Below are positions 43,271 to 51,596 of a stretch of DNA of 64,000 bases, piece by piece. The stretch comes from Micromonospora inyonensis. GTDB lineage: Bacteria > Actinomycetota > Actinomycetes > Mycobacteriales > Micromonosporaceae. Numbering within the stretch: position 1 is the stretch's first letter; every line of letters starts with the position of its first letter. Below the pieces are notes generated by a model that made no database searches, was not told the DNA's origin, and saw only the letters and a list, made by a program, of their open reading frames with translations. The translations under genes were made by a program, and so were the position numbers. The stretch is from NCBI RefSeq assembly GCF_900091415.1, contig NZ_FMHU01000001.1:558001-622000 (forward strand), given 5' to 3'.

Positions 43271-43624
43271 GTCGGTCCTTTCCGGGCAGGGAGACACGTC
43301 GTTCCTCTCCACGGCAGGGAGAGCGGAGGGTCCGTGCGGTTGGTGCGGTTGGTGCGGGAGGAAGGGCGGGTCGCCGCACGCCGGCCTGCGCCGACCCGCC
43401 CGGCCCTGTCACCGCAGCTCTCATCAGCGGTACGGAGACAGAGCGGTCCAAGGGTCGGGGCAGGCACGTGTAACCCACCCCGACCAGGGGGAGTGAGCCG
43501 ATCCCGTTGCCACACGAGGAGCGACTCCCAATCAACATATCTAGACAAGTCAGATGAGTCAACTCGGCTTGTTGAGTGCGTCGCGGTGTGATCGAATCGG
43601 GTTGCCACGCGAGGAGTGCCAACC
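43271..43624. other. Divergent control region with duplicated 18-bp motif and GntR-type operator
   Basis: No gene is seen in these 354 bp. Two imperfect direct copies of GTTGCCACRCGAGGAGYG lie at 43506-43523 and 43601-43618; the second contains the ribosome site of the GntR gene. Near 43333-43357 a GTGCGGTTG unit repeats two and a half times. A TCAAC/GTTGA inverted repeat flanks 43558-43575. Confidence 0.7.
43535..43550. promoter_or_regulatory. GntR-type operator candidate
   Basis: ACATATCTAGACAAGT is a near-palindrome centred on CTAG. Its right half is identical to ACTTGTCTAGACAAGT-type GntR sites (HutC/YtrA style GT-n-TA-n-AC core). It lies 75 bp before the GntR gene, so autoregulation is likely. 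Confidence 0.5.
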
Positions 43625-43864
43625 ATGCGAGAAGTGCCGGATTACTGGCGCATCGCCGATGATGTGATCGCCGACGTCAGGTCAGAGAAGTTGAAGCCAG
43701 GGGCCAAACTGCCCTCGATCGCCGATCTCCGCGAGACTTACGGCGTCAGTCATGGGACAGTGCAGATGGCCTACGCCCGGCTGGAAGCGCTACGGGTGAT
43801 CCGGCGACAGCAGGGCAAGGGGGTCTTCGTCAACGACCCGGCGCTCTGGATGCGGGAGCCCTGA
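43625..43864 (+). CDS. Minimal GntR-family regulator
   Basis: The protein has 79 residues from ATG 43625, eight bases after GAGGAG. It is only a GntR winged helix: YWRIADDVIADVRSEKLKPG, then LRETYGVSHGTVQMAYARLEALRVI and the wing RRQQGKGVFV. There is no effector domain. Short GntR proteins of this kind are known in actinomycetes, some plasmid- or element-related. The divergent DivIVA pair is a probable target. Confidence 0.88.
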   Translation: MREVPDYWRIADDVIADVRSEKLKPGAKLPSIADLRETYGVSHGTVQMAYARLEALRVIRRQQGKGVFVNDPALWMREP

Positions 43865-44017
43865 CACGGGGAGACGCCCTGCCGACAATCGTCGGCATAC
43901 TACCTGCAACCGTCATCCGTCCCATGCCTGGATGGGGATGCTCGGTGCCGGTGCGGCGTACGGGCGCCGCCGGGTGCCGAAGCTGGTGGACTCGACGCAG
44001 CGGACCACACCATGCCA

Positions 44018-44100
44018 CCCCGTCGATCATGGAGTTGGGGCACCGGACTAACCCCTACAAAAGCCGCCGAACGGGCACCACAACTCCATGATCGACGGGG
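44018..44100. repeat. MITE-like unit with perfect 20-bp inverted ends
   Basis: CCCCGTCGATCATGGAGTTG at 44018-44037 is matched exactly by its reverse complement at 44081-44100, with 43 bp between. The inner part has no reading frame of note. Perfect arms without a coding need suggest a small non-autonomous transposable unit or a functional RNA hairpin. Confidence 0.75.
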
Positions 44101-44150
44101 GCGGGTGTCACCGGGGCGCACTGGGGGTGGCGGGGGAGTCCGGAGTGGTT

Positions 44151-44196
44151 GCAGGGGTCCCCTGCTGCTCAAAAAGCGGTAGTAAGGGGCCCCTGC
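44151..44196 (-). repeat. 46-bp palindromic dispersed repeat, copy C
   Basis: Arms GCAGGGGTCCCCTGC and AGGGGCCCCTGC surround the core, which reads TACCGCTTTTTGAGCA on the minus strand. With GGTT and AACC flanks it extends to 44147-44200, as copy B does. It sits 26 bp after the end of cvnD. Confidence 0.85.
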
Positions 44197-44221
44197 AACC
44201 AACCTGCAACCACACCCGGCG

Positions 44222-44851
44222 TCAGCCGACCGGGGCGGGGTAGCCGCGACCGCGGCCGTGCTCGGCCTGGAGGCGGAGCATGGCGTGCTCGACCACGGTC
44301 ACCAGCACCTGCTTGACCGCCTCCCGGTGCCGGGCGTCGGTCAGGATCAGCGGCACCTGCGGCGAGATCGCCAGTGCCTCCCGGACCTCTTCCAGGTCGT
44401 AGCGCGGTGCGCCGTCGAAGTGGTTCAGCGCCACCACGTACGGCAGCTTGCGGTTCTCGAAGTAGTCCAGCGGCGCGAACGCGTCGGTGATCCGACGGGT
44501 GTCCACCAGCACGGCGGCACCCACCGCACCCTTGATGATCTCGTCCCACATGAACCAGAACCGGGTCTGGCCGGGGGTGCCGAAGAGGTAGAGGATCAGG
44601 TCCTCGGCCATGGTGATCCGGCCGAAGTCCATGGCGACCGTGGTGGTCTGCTTCCCCGGCACCTTGGACGGGTCGTCGATGCCGACACCCGCCGCCGTCA
44701 TCACCGCCTCGGTGGTCAGCGGGGTGATCTCCGAGACCGCGCCGACCAGGGTTGTCTTGCCCACCCCGAACCCGCCCGCGACCACGATCTTCGCGGAGGT
44801 GATACCCCGGTTACGGCGTGCCCCGGCGGGGTCATAGCCTGCGAAGTCCAC
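44222..44851 (-). CDS. cvnD: Conservon GTP-binding protein CvnD
   Basis: The protein has 209 residues. It is a small Ras/MglA-like GTPase: P-loop VAGGFGVGKTTLVGAVSE, switch region KQTTTVAMDFGRITM, G3 LFGTPGQTRFWFMWD and the specificity motif ALNHFDG (N-x-x-D replaced by NHFD). CvnD partners with the roadblock and DUF742 proteins downstream of the CvnA sensor, similar to eukaryotic G-protein switches. The start overlaps cvnC by 20 bp. The fifth conservon gene, often a cytochrome P450, is absent. Confidence 0.92.
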   Translation of the reverse strand: MDFAGYDPAGARRNRGITSAKIVVAGGFGVGKTTLVGAVSEITPLTTEAVMTAAGVGIDDPSKVPGKQTTTVAMDFGRITMAEDLILYLFGTPGQTRFWFMWDEIIKGAVGAAVLVDTRRITDAFAPLDYFENRKLPYVVALNHFDGAPRYDLEEVREALAISPQVPLILTDARHREAVKQVLVTVVEHAMLRLQAEHGRGRGYPAPVG

Positions 44852-45197
44852 TTAGCACCCTCTCAAGCAGTTTCATCCGCTCCTCGTACGCCTCGGCGGG
44901 AGCGGCAGTGTGTAGCGTCAGCAGACCCTCGGCCACCATGTCGGCGACCAGTACCCGGGCCACGCCCAGCGGCATTCGGGTGTACGCGGCGATCTCCGCC
45001 AGGGACTGGGGACGCCCCTCGCAGATCGTGGCGATGCGATGCTTGTCGTGGCCGGCGAATCGGGACTCGGCGACGGCGGTGGGGCTCGCCGTCATCACCG
45101 CTTCCAGGGCGATGGCCTGGCGCGGCTCGGTTCGTCCCCGGGTGACCGCGTACGGACGCACCAACGCGCCGCGTGGGTCCTCTCGCCTCCGGTCCAT
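44832..45197 (-). CDS. cvnC: Conservon DUF742 protein CvnC
   Basis: The protein has 121 residues. DUF742 is recognised by RPYAVTRGRTEP at the start and a winged-helix-like end (SLAEIAAYTRMPLGVARVLVADMVAEGLL). It is the third conservon component and probably contacts CvnB and CvnD. A more relaxed, less GC-biased stretch is seen around AVMTASPTAVAESRF. It overlaps cvnD by 20 bp and follows cvnB by 68 bp. Confidence 0.92.
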   Translation of the reverse strand: MDRRREDPRGALVRPYAVTRGRTEPRQAIALEAVMTASPTAVAESRFAGHDKHRIATICEGRPQSLAEIAAYTRMPLGVARVLVADMVAEGLLTLHTAAPAEAYEERMKLLERVLSGLRRL

Positions 45198-45265
45198 TCG
45201 CGATCACCTCCTTCCGCCGGCGCCGTCCGTCGGCACCGGGTGACAGTTTCTGCTCGTCTTGACCG

Positions 45266-45673
45266 CTACCGGACCACGGCCTCCCGGGGCAGCGGCACGA
45301 GCGCCGCCCCGACCCGCTCCACCAGCAGCGCCATCTCGTATCCGACCTGGCCGACGTCACAGCTGCGGGCCGCGAGCACCGCCATCGACGAGCCGTCGCT
45401 GATGGACATCAGGAAGAGGTACCCGCTGTCCATCTCGATGACCGTCTGGAGCACGCCACCGGCGCTGAACATCCGGGCCGCGCCCTCGGTCAGGCTGACC
45501 ACACCGGAGGTGATCGCGGCGAGCTGGTCGGCGCGGTCCGCCGGCAGGTCGCGGGAGGAGGCGAGCAGCAGCCCGTCCGCGGACACCGCGACGACGTGGG
45601 CGATACCCGCCACGCTGTCGGCGAAGTTCGTGAGCAGCCAACCCATGTCCTGCATAGCCGCTGGCCTGTTCAT
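45266..45673 (-). CDS. cvnB: Conservon roadblock/LC7 protein CvnB
   Basis: The protein has 135 residues. The roadblock fold is shown by MGWLLTNFADSVAGIAHVVAVSADGLLLASS and SGYLFLMSISDGSSMAVLA. Such proteins regulate MglA-type GTPases, here CvnD. Its start overlaps the cvnA stop by four bases (ATGA), so it is coupled to the kinase. Confidence 0.94.
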   Translation of the reverse strand: MNRPAAMQDMGWLLTNFADSVAGIAHVVAVSADGLLLASSRDLPADRADQLAAITSGVVSLTEGAARMFSAGGVLQTVIEMDSGYLFLMSISDGSSMAVLAARSCDVGQVGYEMALLVERVGAALVPLPREAVVR

Positions 45674-48600
45674 CGGCTCGTCTCCTTGGTCGAATTGCTG
45701 TTCAGGTCCGCACCGGCCGTCCGACCGCGCTGCACACCGCGGTGGTAGGCCGACAGCAGACCGCGTACTTCGTCAGGGGTGCGCCGGGTGCTGGCCCGGC
45801 TGCCCTTGGGCTCCACGCCGCCGGGGACGAGCTGCGCCTGGGGCACCCGCTTGGGCAGCCCGGAGCGGGTGGTGCCCGCGGCGGGCGGCTCGGCGGCCTT
45901 CACCGCCCGGGACCAGCCCTCGTCCGCCGCCGTACGCCAGCTTTCCGCGCCGGTCGTCGGCGGTGCCGGCGTCGGCTCGGCCTGGGCCACCGGGGCGGGA
46001 ATCGGCGTCGGTGCGGCCGCCGGGGTCGGGGCCGGGGCCGGGGCCGGCGGGATGGCGGCGACCGGCTCCGGGGCCGGCGGCGGCGTCGGTGCGGCCGGCG
46101 GCGTGTACGACGGAGGCGGCGGCTGCGTCACCGGCTGCGCCGCGGACGGGACGACCGTGGCACCCGGCGTACGGCCGGGCAGCTTCGGCAGCTGTGGCAC
46201 CTCGGTCGTCGGGGCGGTGGCCGCCGACGACGCGGCCGCAGTCGGCGGCTGGTCGAACTGCGGGCGGGCGAAGATGGCCGTCGCGTCGTTGCCGTGGGTA
46301 CGGAACCAGGCGGTCTCCATCTCCCGGAAGATCGGTGCCTCGGCCGGCTCAGCCGGCCGGGGCGGCACGGCGGGCGTGGGGAGCGGGGCGACGGACGGCG
46401 ACGGGGTGGCGACCGGACCGGCCACCGGGCCGGCGGGCAGCGGGGGCTGTGTCGACGGTTGCCGATCGCCCCCGGGACTCCGCTGCGGCAGCGGGTTGAG
46501 CGTGGGGAACGCGGTCGTCGGCGTGCCCCTCAGTCCGGTGCCGGCGGCCGGGGTCGTCGGGGTGGACGCCGACGTGGCCAGCGTCGGCGACGCCGTGGTC
46601 GGGCCACCCACGTTCACCGTCGACCCGGTGTCGCGGGCCTCGTTGGAGGCCGGCCACGGGGTCGGCGACGGGTTGGTACGCCACTGGTCGGTGGTGAGGG
46701 TGGCCGCCGAGGTCCGCCCGGCACCGGCCAGCGACTCGCCGAACGGGGCCGGCTCGACGGCGAGCGGCTGACGCTGCCGGGGCAGGGGGTCCCGGCCACC
46801 GCCACCACGTCCCTGCGGCAGCACCACGGTCGAGTTGGGCAGGGTGACCTGGGCGACGGTGCCGCCCTCCACGTTGCGCCGCAGTTCGACCCGGATGCCG
46901 TAGCGGGACGCCAGCCGGCTGACCACGGCGAGACCCATCAGCCGGAACGCGGCGACGTCCACCGTCGACGGAGCGGCCAGTCGCCGGTTCAGCGAGTCGA
47001 GCTGCTCGTCGGTGAGGCCGAGACCCCGGTCCTCGATCTGGATCAGCACGTAGTCGCGGATCCGCCGGCCGTCGGCGACCACCGTCGTGGTCGGCGGGGA
47101 GAACCGGGTGGCGTTGTCCAGCAGTTCGGCGACGAGCCGGACCACGTCGTTGACGGCGTGCGCGGCGACCGAGATGTCGGTGTCGACGGTGCCGAACTCG
47201 ATCCGGTTGTAGAGCTCGACCTCGGACTGCGCGGCGCGCAGCACGTCGACCAGGAGCGCGTCGTCGCGACGCGGCACGGCCGAGTCGGCACCGGCGAGCA
47301 CCAGCAGGTTCTCGTCGTTGCGGCGCATCCGGGTGGCCAGGTGGTCCAGCTCGAAGAGCTGGGCGAGCCGCTTCGGGTCCTCCTCCCCACGCTCGATGGC
47401 GTCCAGCTCGCCGATCATCCGGTCGACCAGGGTCTGACTACGGCGGGCCAGGTTGAGGAACATCGCCGAGACGCTGGCCCGCAGGGCGGCCTGCTCGGCC
47501 GCGATCCGGACCGCCTCCCGGTGGACGACGTTGAACGCGAGCGCGACCTGGCCGACCTCGTCCTTGTTGGTCAACTTGATCGGGTCGCGGACCTCGTTGA
47601 CGACCTCCTCCACACCACCGTCACCGGCGCTGCCCATGCTCTGCAGGCGCTTGACCGCCTCCGGGAGGTCGTGGTTCGCCACCGAGAGCGCACCCTCCCG
47701 CAGCCGGCGCAGCGAGTGGTTGAGCGACCGGGCGAGCACGATGGCGAGGGTGATGGCGACGACGAAGGTGAGCAGCACCAGCAGCGCCTCGACCACGGCC
47801 TGCCGGATGACCGCCGTACGGGCGTCGTCGGTCTGGCTGAGCAGCCGGTCCTGGAGCTGCACCTCGGTCCAGCGCATCAGGTCGTTGACCGCGCCGATGG
47901 CGAAGGTCGCGTCCTCGGCCGGGACCAGGGCCGGCGTCTGCCCGACGGAACGGGTGATGTCGGCGGCGACCCGGTCGGCGAGGACCACCGCGTCACCGGT
48001 CACCGTGCCGTCCACCAGTGCCTGCTGGGTCGGGTCCGCGGCGAGCGAGAACGTGAGCAGGGCTTCCTGCTGGCTGGTGAGCGTGGCGACGAAGGAGGAG
48101 AACTGCTCCTCGTCGATCCGGTTGGCCGCGAGCGCGGCGAAGGCGACCGCCTCCTCCTCGGCCACGGCCGACTTGGCGCGGCTGAACGCGGCGACCGCCC
48201 GCCGGCTGTCGGCGAGCGCGCCGTCACCGGGGAGCTGGGCCAGCGCGTCGCCGTAGCCGACCAGGTCGGCCAGGGCCACGCCGTACCGCAGCACGGCCGC
48301 GGAGACCGGCATCTGGCGGCGGTCCACCACCTCCTGCCGGGTCGCGTTGAGGGTGGCCAGGTGGTCGTCGACGATGCGGAGCCGGTCACGGACCGCCGAG
48401 GGCACCTCGCCCAGCTCACGCCGCTGGGCGTTGTACTGCGAGACCCGCTGGTCGGTACGGCGCACGTGGAGGTTGAACGAGTCCGGCTTGGCGGTGGGCG
48501 AGGCGAGGTAGGTGGCCGCCGCCATCCGCTCGCGGTGCAGGTCCTGGGTGAGCGCCGAAATGTCGACCGAGAGCGCGGTCAACGAGCGGGCCTGGTTGGC

Positions 48601-48789
48601 CTCGTAGGCGCCCTCACCGACCGAGATGAGGCGTACGGTGGCCAGCGCGACGACCGCGGCGACCGGTACGACGAGGATCAGCGCCAGTTTGGACCGGATC
48701 CGCGCGTCGCGCAGCCGGGGTAGCCGGCGCCGTCGCTTCTCCTGGGTGGGCTGACCGCTCTCGGGCAGGGTCGTAGGTGCGGTGCTCAC
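45670..48789 (-). CDS. cvnA: Conservon sensor histidine kinase CvnA
   Basis: The protein has 1039 residues from GTG 48789, seven bases after GGAGG. A basic N-terminus leads to a membrane helix near residue 45 (LALILVVPVAAVVALATV), a nitrate/nitrite-sensor-type helical extracellular domain (about 70-330), a second helix near 345, HAMP, a coiled region, and a HATPase domain with N-box LVAELLDNATRFSPP at about 560 and G-box IEDRGLGLTDEQL. A canonical phosphoacceptor His box is not evident (NLARRSQTLVDRM takes its place), as in other CvnA. The last 350 residues are Pro/Ala-rich and disordered. The signal is unknown. Confidence 0.93.
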   Translation of the reverse strand: MSTAPTTLPESGQPTQEKRRRRLPRLRDARIRSKLALILVVPVAAVVALATVRLISVGEGAYEANQARSLTALSVDISALTQDLHRERMAAATYLASPTAKPDSFNLHVRRTDQRVSQYNAQRRELGEVPSAVRDRLRIVDDHLATLNATRQEVVDRRQMPVSAAVLRYGVALADLVGYGDALAQLPGDGALADSRRAVAAFSRAKSAVAEEEAVAFAALAANRIDEEQFSSFVATLTSQQEALLTFSLAADPTQQALVDGTVTGDAVVLADRVAADITRSVGQTPALVPAEDATFAIGAVNDLMRWTEVQLQDRLLSQTDDARTAVIRQAVVEALLVLLTFVVAITLAIVLARSLNHSLRRLREGALSVANHDLPEAVKRLQSMGSAGDGGVEEVVNEVRDPIKLTNKDEVGQVALAFNVVHREAVRIAAEQAALRASVSAMFLNLARRSQTLVDRMIGELDAIERGEEDPKRLAQLFELDHLATRMRRNDENLLVLAGADSAVPRRDDALLVDVLRAAQSEVELYNRIEFGTVDTDISVAAHAVNDVVRLVAELLDNATRFSPPTTTVVADGRRIRDYVLIQIEDRGLGLTDEQLDSLNRRLAAPSTVDVAAFRLMGLAVVSRLASRYGIRVELRRNVEGGTVAQVTLPNSTVVLPQGRGGGGRDPLPRQRQPLAVEPAPFGESLAGAGRTSAATLTTDQWRTNPSPTPWPASNEARDTGSTVNVGGPTTASPTLATSASTPTTPAAGTGLRGTPTTAFPTLNPLPQRSPGGDRQPSTQPPLPAGPVAGPVATPSPSVAPLPTPAVPPRPAEPAEAPIFREMETAWFRTHGNDATAIFARPQFDQPPTAAASSAATAPTTEVPQLPKLPGRTPGATVVPSAAQPVTQPPPPSYTPPAAPTPPPAPEPVAAIPPAPAPAPTPAAAPTPIPAPVAQAEPTPAPPTTGAESWRTAADEGWSRAVKAAEPPAAGTTRSGLPKRVPQAQLVPGGVEPKGSRASTRRTPDEVRGLLSAYHRGVQRGRTAGADLNSNSTKETSR

Positions 48790-49232
48790 GACATCGCCTC
48801 CGTCGATTCTTCCACGTATGACCCGCCGACCCGCGCCTGGTGCAGCGGACAGCGCCACGCGCGGCACGGCCGCGATTGCATCAGAGAAGATCGGATTTGG
48901 GAAGCCGCAGTGAGGCAGGAAACGTTAGGAGAGCGCCAAACCGCTGAACTGGTCAACTATTACCTTCATTTCCACGAGGCCCTGATCAGGGCAAATGATC
49001 CACAGTATTCGTCCGCTTCTGCTAAGTGAGCATTTGCAAACCTCCGGGGCCACCACCATGTGGGACGGCCATCCCGAAACGCCCCGGCCACCCGCGCTTG
49101 ACCACGGGGGCCCGGCATTGGCAAGGTTTTGCAGGCTTCGCGCACACCGTACGGCAGACCCATCCCGTCTCTCCACCGAGGACGGATATAGCGGGGATCG
49201 GGCACCGCCCACCCGCCTTCTGGAGGACCAAG
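48790..49232. other. Divergent gap between cvnA and a binding-protein gene
   Basis: These 443 bp show no supported gene. Two facing motifs, TTTGCAAACCT near 49033 and GCAAGGTTTTGCAG near 49120, are roughly complementary. The region should hold the promoters of the conservon and of the plus-strand binding-protein gene; I could not place hexamers with confidence. Confidence 0.6.
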
Positions 49233-50417
49233 TTGAGCCCCTTCCGCTCCGTGACCACCGCGGCGCTCGCATCGGCCGTCCTGGCCACCACGCTCACCGG
49301 CTGCCAGTTCGGCGAGGAACCCCAGGACACCAGCCCCATCGTCATCGGCGTCGACCTCGAACTCTCCGGCCCGCAGGCGGCCGTCGGCAAGGCGTACCAG
49401 CGCGCCCTGGAACTCAAGCGCGACCAGTTGAACGCCTCCGGTGCCCTGGGCGACCGCCGGGTCGAACTCAAGGTCAGGGACAACCGCTCCGACGCCGCCG
49501 AGTCCCAGCGCAACATCGGCGACTTCGGCAACGACGCCTCGGTCACCGCAGTGATCATGGGCGGCTGCAACGAGTGCGCGGTCAGCGCGGTCCGCACCAT
49601 CAACGACAAGCGGGTGCCGACCATCGCGCTGGCCGCGTCGGGCGCGATCACGTCCTCGTCCCGTCAGCAGGACTCGTACGTGTTCAAGCTGGCACCGAAC
49701 GCCAAGGACAGCGCGGACGCCCTCACCGCCGAACTGACCCGGCGCGGGGTCAAGGAGGCGGCACTGCTGCACAGCGACGACGACTACGGACGCGAGGGAC
49801 TCGACGCCCTCAAGGGCGAGTTCGCCAAGGCGAAGATCAAGTTGACGGCCGTCCGGCCGGTCAAGAGCACCGACACCGACGTCACCGCACCGGTGGAGAC
49901 GCTGACCGAGGAGAAGCCCGACGCCCTGGTGCTCTGGACCCCGTCCGAGCAGGCGATGCTCGCCGCGACCGCGGCCCAGAAGGCGAAGTTCAAGGGCGCG
50001 CTGTTCCTCGACGCGGCGGCTGCGGGCGAGCTCTTCCTCGGCACGTCGGCCCGTTCTGTCGAACAGGCCACCCTGGTGTTCACCCAGACCATGGTGATCG
50101 ACGACGTGATCGCCACCACGCCGGCCAAGGCCGCCCGCCGGCAGTGGTTCCGGGACTACACCGCCCGCTTCGGCGGGTACAACGGCTTCTCCTCGTTCGC
50201 CGCGGACGCCGTGCAGCTGATCGCGGACGCCGAACTGCGCGCCGGCGGCGAGCCCGGCCGGGTCGACCGGGAGGGCCTGCGCGACGTGCTGGAGACCTCC
50301 CAGATGGACGGCCTCTCCGGACCGATCCGGATGACGCCGGACAACCACTCCGGTCTGATGCCCCAGGCCCTGACCACCCTGGTCGCCCAGGGCGGCCGGT
50401 GGCGGCTCGCCGGGTAG
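49233..50417 (+). CDS. Branched-chain amino-acid-type ABC substrate-binding lipoprotein
   Basis: The protein has 394 residues. The start is TTG 49233, six bases after a good GGAGG, and gives a clean lipoprotein signal ending LTGC (Cys at about residue 26); earlier starts in the open frame lack a signal. The LivJ-type fold (Peripla_BP_6) shows in PIVIGVDLELSGPQAAVGKA, LLHSDDDYGREGLDALKGEF and ALVLWTPSEQAMLAATAAQ. It probably binds an amino acid or small amide. No permease gene is adjacent, so it may be a free sensor or serve another transporter. It ends at a strong hairpin. Confidence 0.85.
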   Translation: MSPFRSVTTAALASAVLATTLTGCQFGEEPQDTSPIVIGVDLELSGPQAAVGKAYQRALELKRDQLNASGALGDRRVELKVRDNRSDAAESQRNIGDFGNDASVTAVIMGGCNECAVSAVRTINDKRVPTIALAASGAITSSSRQQDSYVFKLAPNAKDSADALTAELTRRGVKEAALLHSDDDYGREGLDALKGEFAKAKIKLTAVRPVKSTDTDVTAPVETLTEEKPDALVLWTPSEQAMLAATAAQKAKFKGALFLDAAAAGELFLGTSARSVEQATLVFTQTMVIDDVIATTPAKAARRQWFRDYTARFGGYNGFSSFAADAVQLIADAELRAGGEPGRVDREGLRDVLETSQMDGLSGPIRMTPDNHSGLMPQALTTLVAQGGRWRLAG

Positions 50418-50426
50418 GTGGGTTGG

Positions 50427-50494
50427 TTGGCCCCCGCCCCGCCCGGCTCCGGGCGGTCAGGCTTGGTCCCTGCGCCGGACGGGGCGGGGGCCAA
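50427..50494. terminator. Perfect 15-bp stem between convergent transport genes
   Basis: TTGGCCCCCGCCCCG at 50427-50441 pairs with CGGGGCGGGGGCCAA at 50480-50494 around a structured 38-base loop. It starts 9 bp after the stop and can serve both directions. The rest of the gap to 50617 shows no gene. Confidence 0.8.
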
Positions 50495-50617
50495 CTGCGG
50501 TGTGCTGAGGGGTCCACGGTCGACGTAAAGCCCACGGTCGAGGTGGGGTTGCCGGTCGGCGTGGGTTCCGTTCGCCGGCGGTCGACGGGGTTCCGCCTGC
50601 TGGTCGCCGGCGGGCGG

Positions 50618-51460
50618 TCAGCGGCTGGAGGTGGTGGCGCGGACCCAGGGCAGAGCCAGCCGCTCCAGCAGCACCAGCGCGAAGTAGAGCAGGATGCTCA
50701 TGGCCGCGATCAGGACGATCGCGGCCCACGAGGTGGAGTAGGACCCGACTCCGTTGAACTGGAGGATCTGGTAGCCGAGGCCGGCTTCACCGGCCTGGAA
50801 CTCCCCGATCACCGCCCCGATCGCGGCCAACGGCATGGCGACCTTGAGCCCGACGAAGATCTGGGGCAGCGCCGCCGGAAAGCGCACCTTGCGGAAGGCC
50901 TGCCACCACGAGGCGTTCAGGGATCGGGCCAGTTCGGCGAGGTCGGCCGGCGTGGTGGTCAACCCGGTCGCGGTGGAGAGCACGATCGGGAAGAAGCAGA
51001 GCAGGAACACCATCGTCAGGATGGGCTTCTGTCCCCAACCGAGGGAGACCACCAGCAGCGGACCGAGCGCGATCTTCGGGACCGCGTTGACCGCCACCAG
51101 CAGCGGTGAGAACATCCGCTCCACCCGCCGGGACGCGGCCAGCGCCAGGCCGATCAGGACACCGGCCACCGTCGACAGCAGGAAGCCGACGACGGTGGAC
51201 AGGGTGGTCGCCCCGGCCGCCTCCAGCAGCACCGACCGGTTCTCGACCAGGGCCTGGAAGACGTCCTCCGGCGGGGGCAGCGAAGCCGGGTGGACCAGGT
51301 GGAACGCCGAGGTGACCAGCCACCACGCGACCATCGCGATGAGGACGCCGAGCAGCGGCAGGCCGATGGCCGCCGACCCGGGACCGAGGCGACGGTAATT
51401 CGCCCGAGCCGGGGCCGGCTTCGTTGTCGCGGGCTCCGCCCGCTCCTGCAACTCCGTCAT
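50618..51460 (-). CDS. ABC importer permease (SsuC/TauC/ThiX-like)
   Basis: The protein has 280 residues from ATG 51460; the open frame upstream to 51577 is low-complexity. It has six or so helices and the BPD_transp_1 EAA loop (SLNASWWQAFRKVRFPAALPQIFVGLKVAM). This family imports sulfonates, nitrate or pyrimidine precursors. The binding protein gene is upstream on the same strand and the ATPase gene is divergent. Nearness to the thiamine operon suggests a hydroxymethylpyrimidine precursor, but this is only inference. Confidence 0.88.
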   Translation of the reverse strand: MTELQERAEPATTKPAPARANYRRLGPGSAAIGLPLLGVLIAMVAWWLVTSAFHLVHPASLPPPEDVFQALVENRSVLLEAAGATTLSTVVGFLLSTVAGVLIGLALAASRRVERMFSPLLVAVNAVPKIALGPLLVVSLGWGQKPILTMVFLLCFFPIVLSTATGLTTTPADLAELARSLNASWWQAFRKVRFPAALPQIFVGLKVAMPLAAIGAVIGEFQAGEAGLGYQILQFNGVGSYSTSWAAIVLIAAMSILLYFALVLLERLALPWVRATTSSR

Positions 51461-51533
51461 GTTCTCTTCCTTCTCGGTCCGTCGCGCGGCGGTCCCCCGG
51501 GCCACGGGTGGAAGCCTTTCCCGCTCCGGCGGT

Positions 51534-51559
51534 CGGAGCGCGATCGGGGGTGCGCTCCG
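51534..51559 (-). terminator. Intercistronic hairpin after the binding-protein gene
   Basis: CGGAGCGC at 51534-51541 pairs with GCGCTCCG at 51552-51559 around a 10-base loop, between the binding-protein and permease genes. It probably favours excess binding protein. Confidence 0.55.
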
Positions 51560-51596
51560 CCGGTCGTGGCGGAACACACCCCCCGGGATGGATCGG

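Larger units (their letters stand above)
43865..44221. other. Gene-free gap with two repeat elements
   Basis: No coding region is supported in these 357 bp between the GntR gene and the 3' end of the conservon. The gap holds the 83-bp inverted-repeat unit (44018-44100) and copy C of the palindromic repeat (44151-44196). After copy C the sequence CCTGCAACCA is duplicated as CCTGCAACCA-like bases. Confidence 0.8.

Noticed and set aside
44018..44100. tRNA or attenuator-type RNA gene
   Set aside because: No tRNA arm motifs are seen and the hairpin has a 43-base centre without a T run; a MITE-like unit explains it better.
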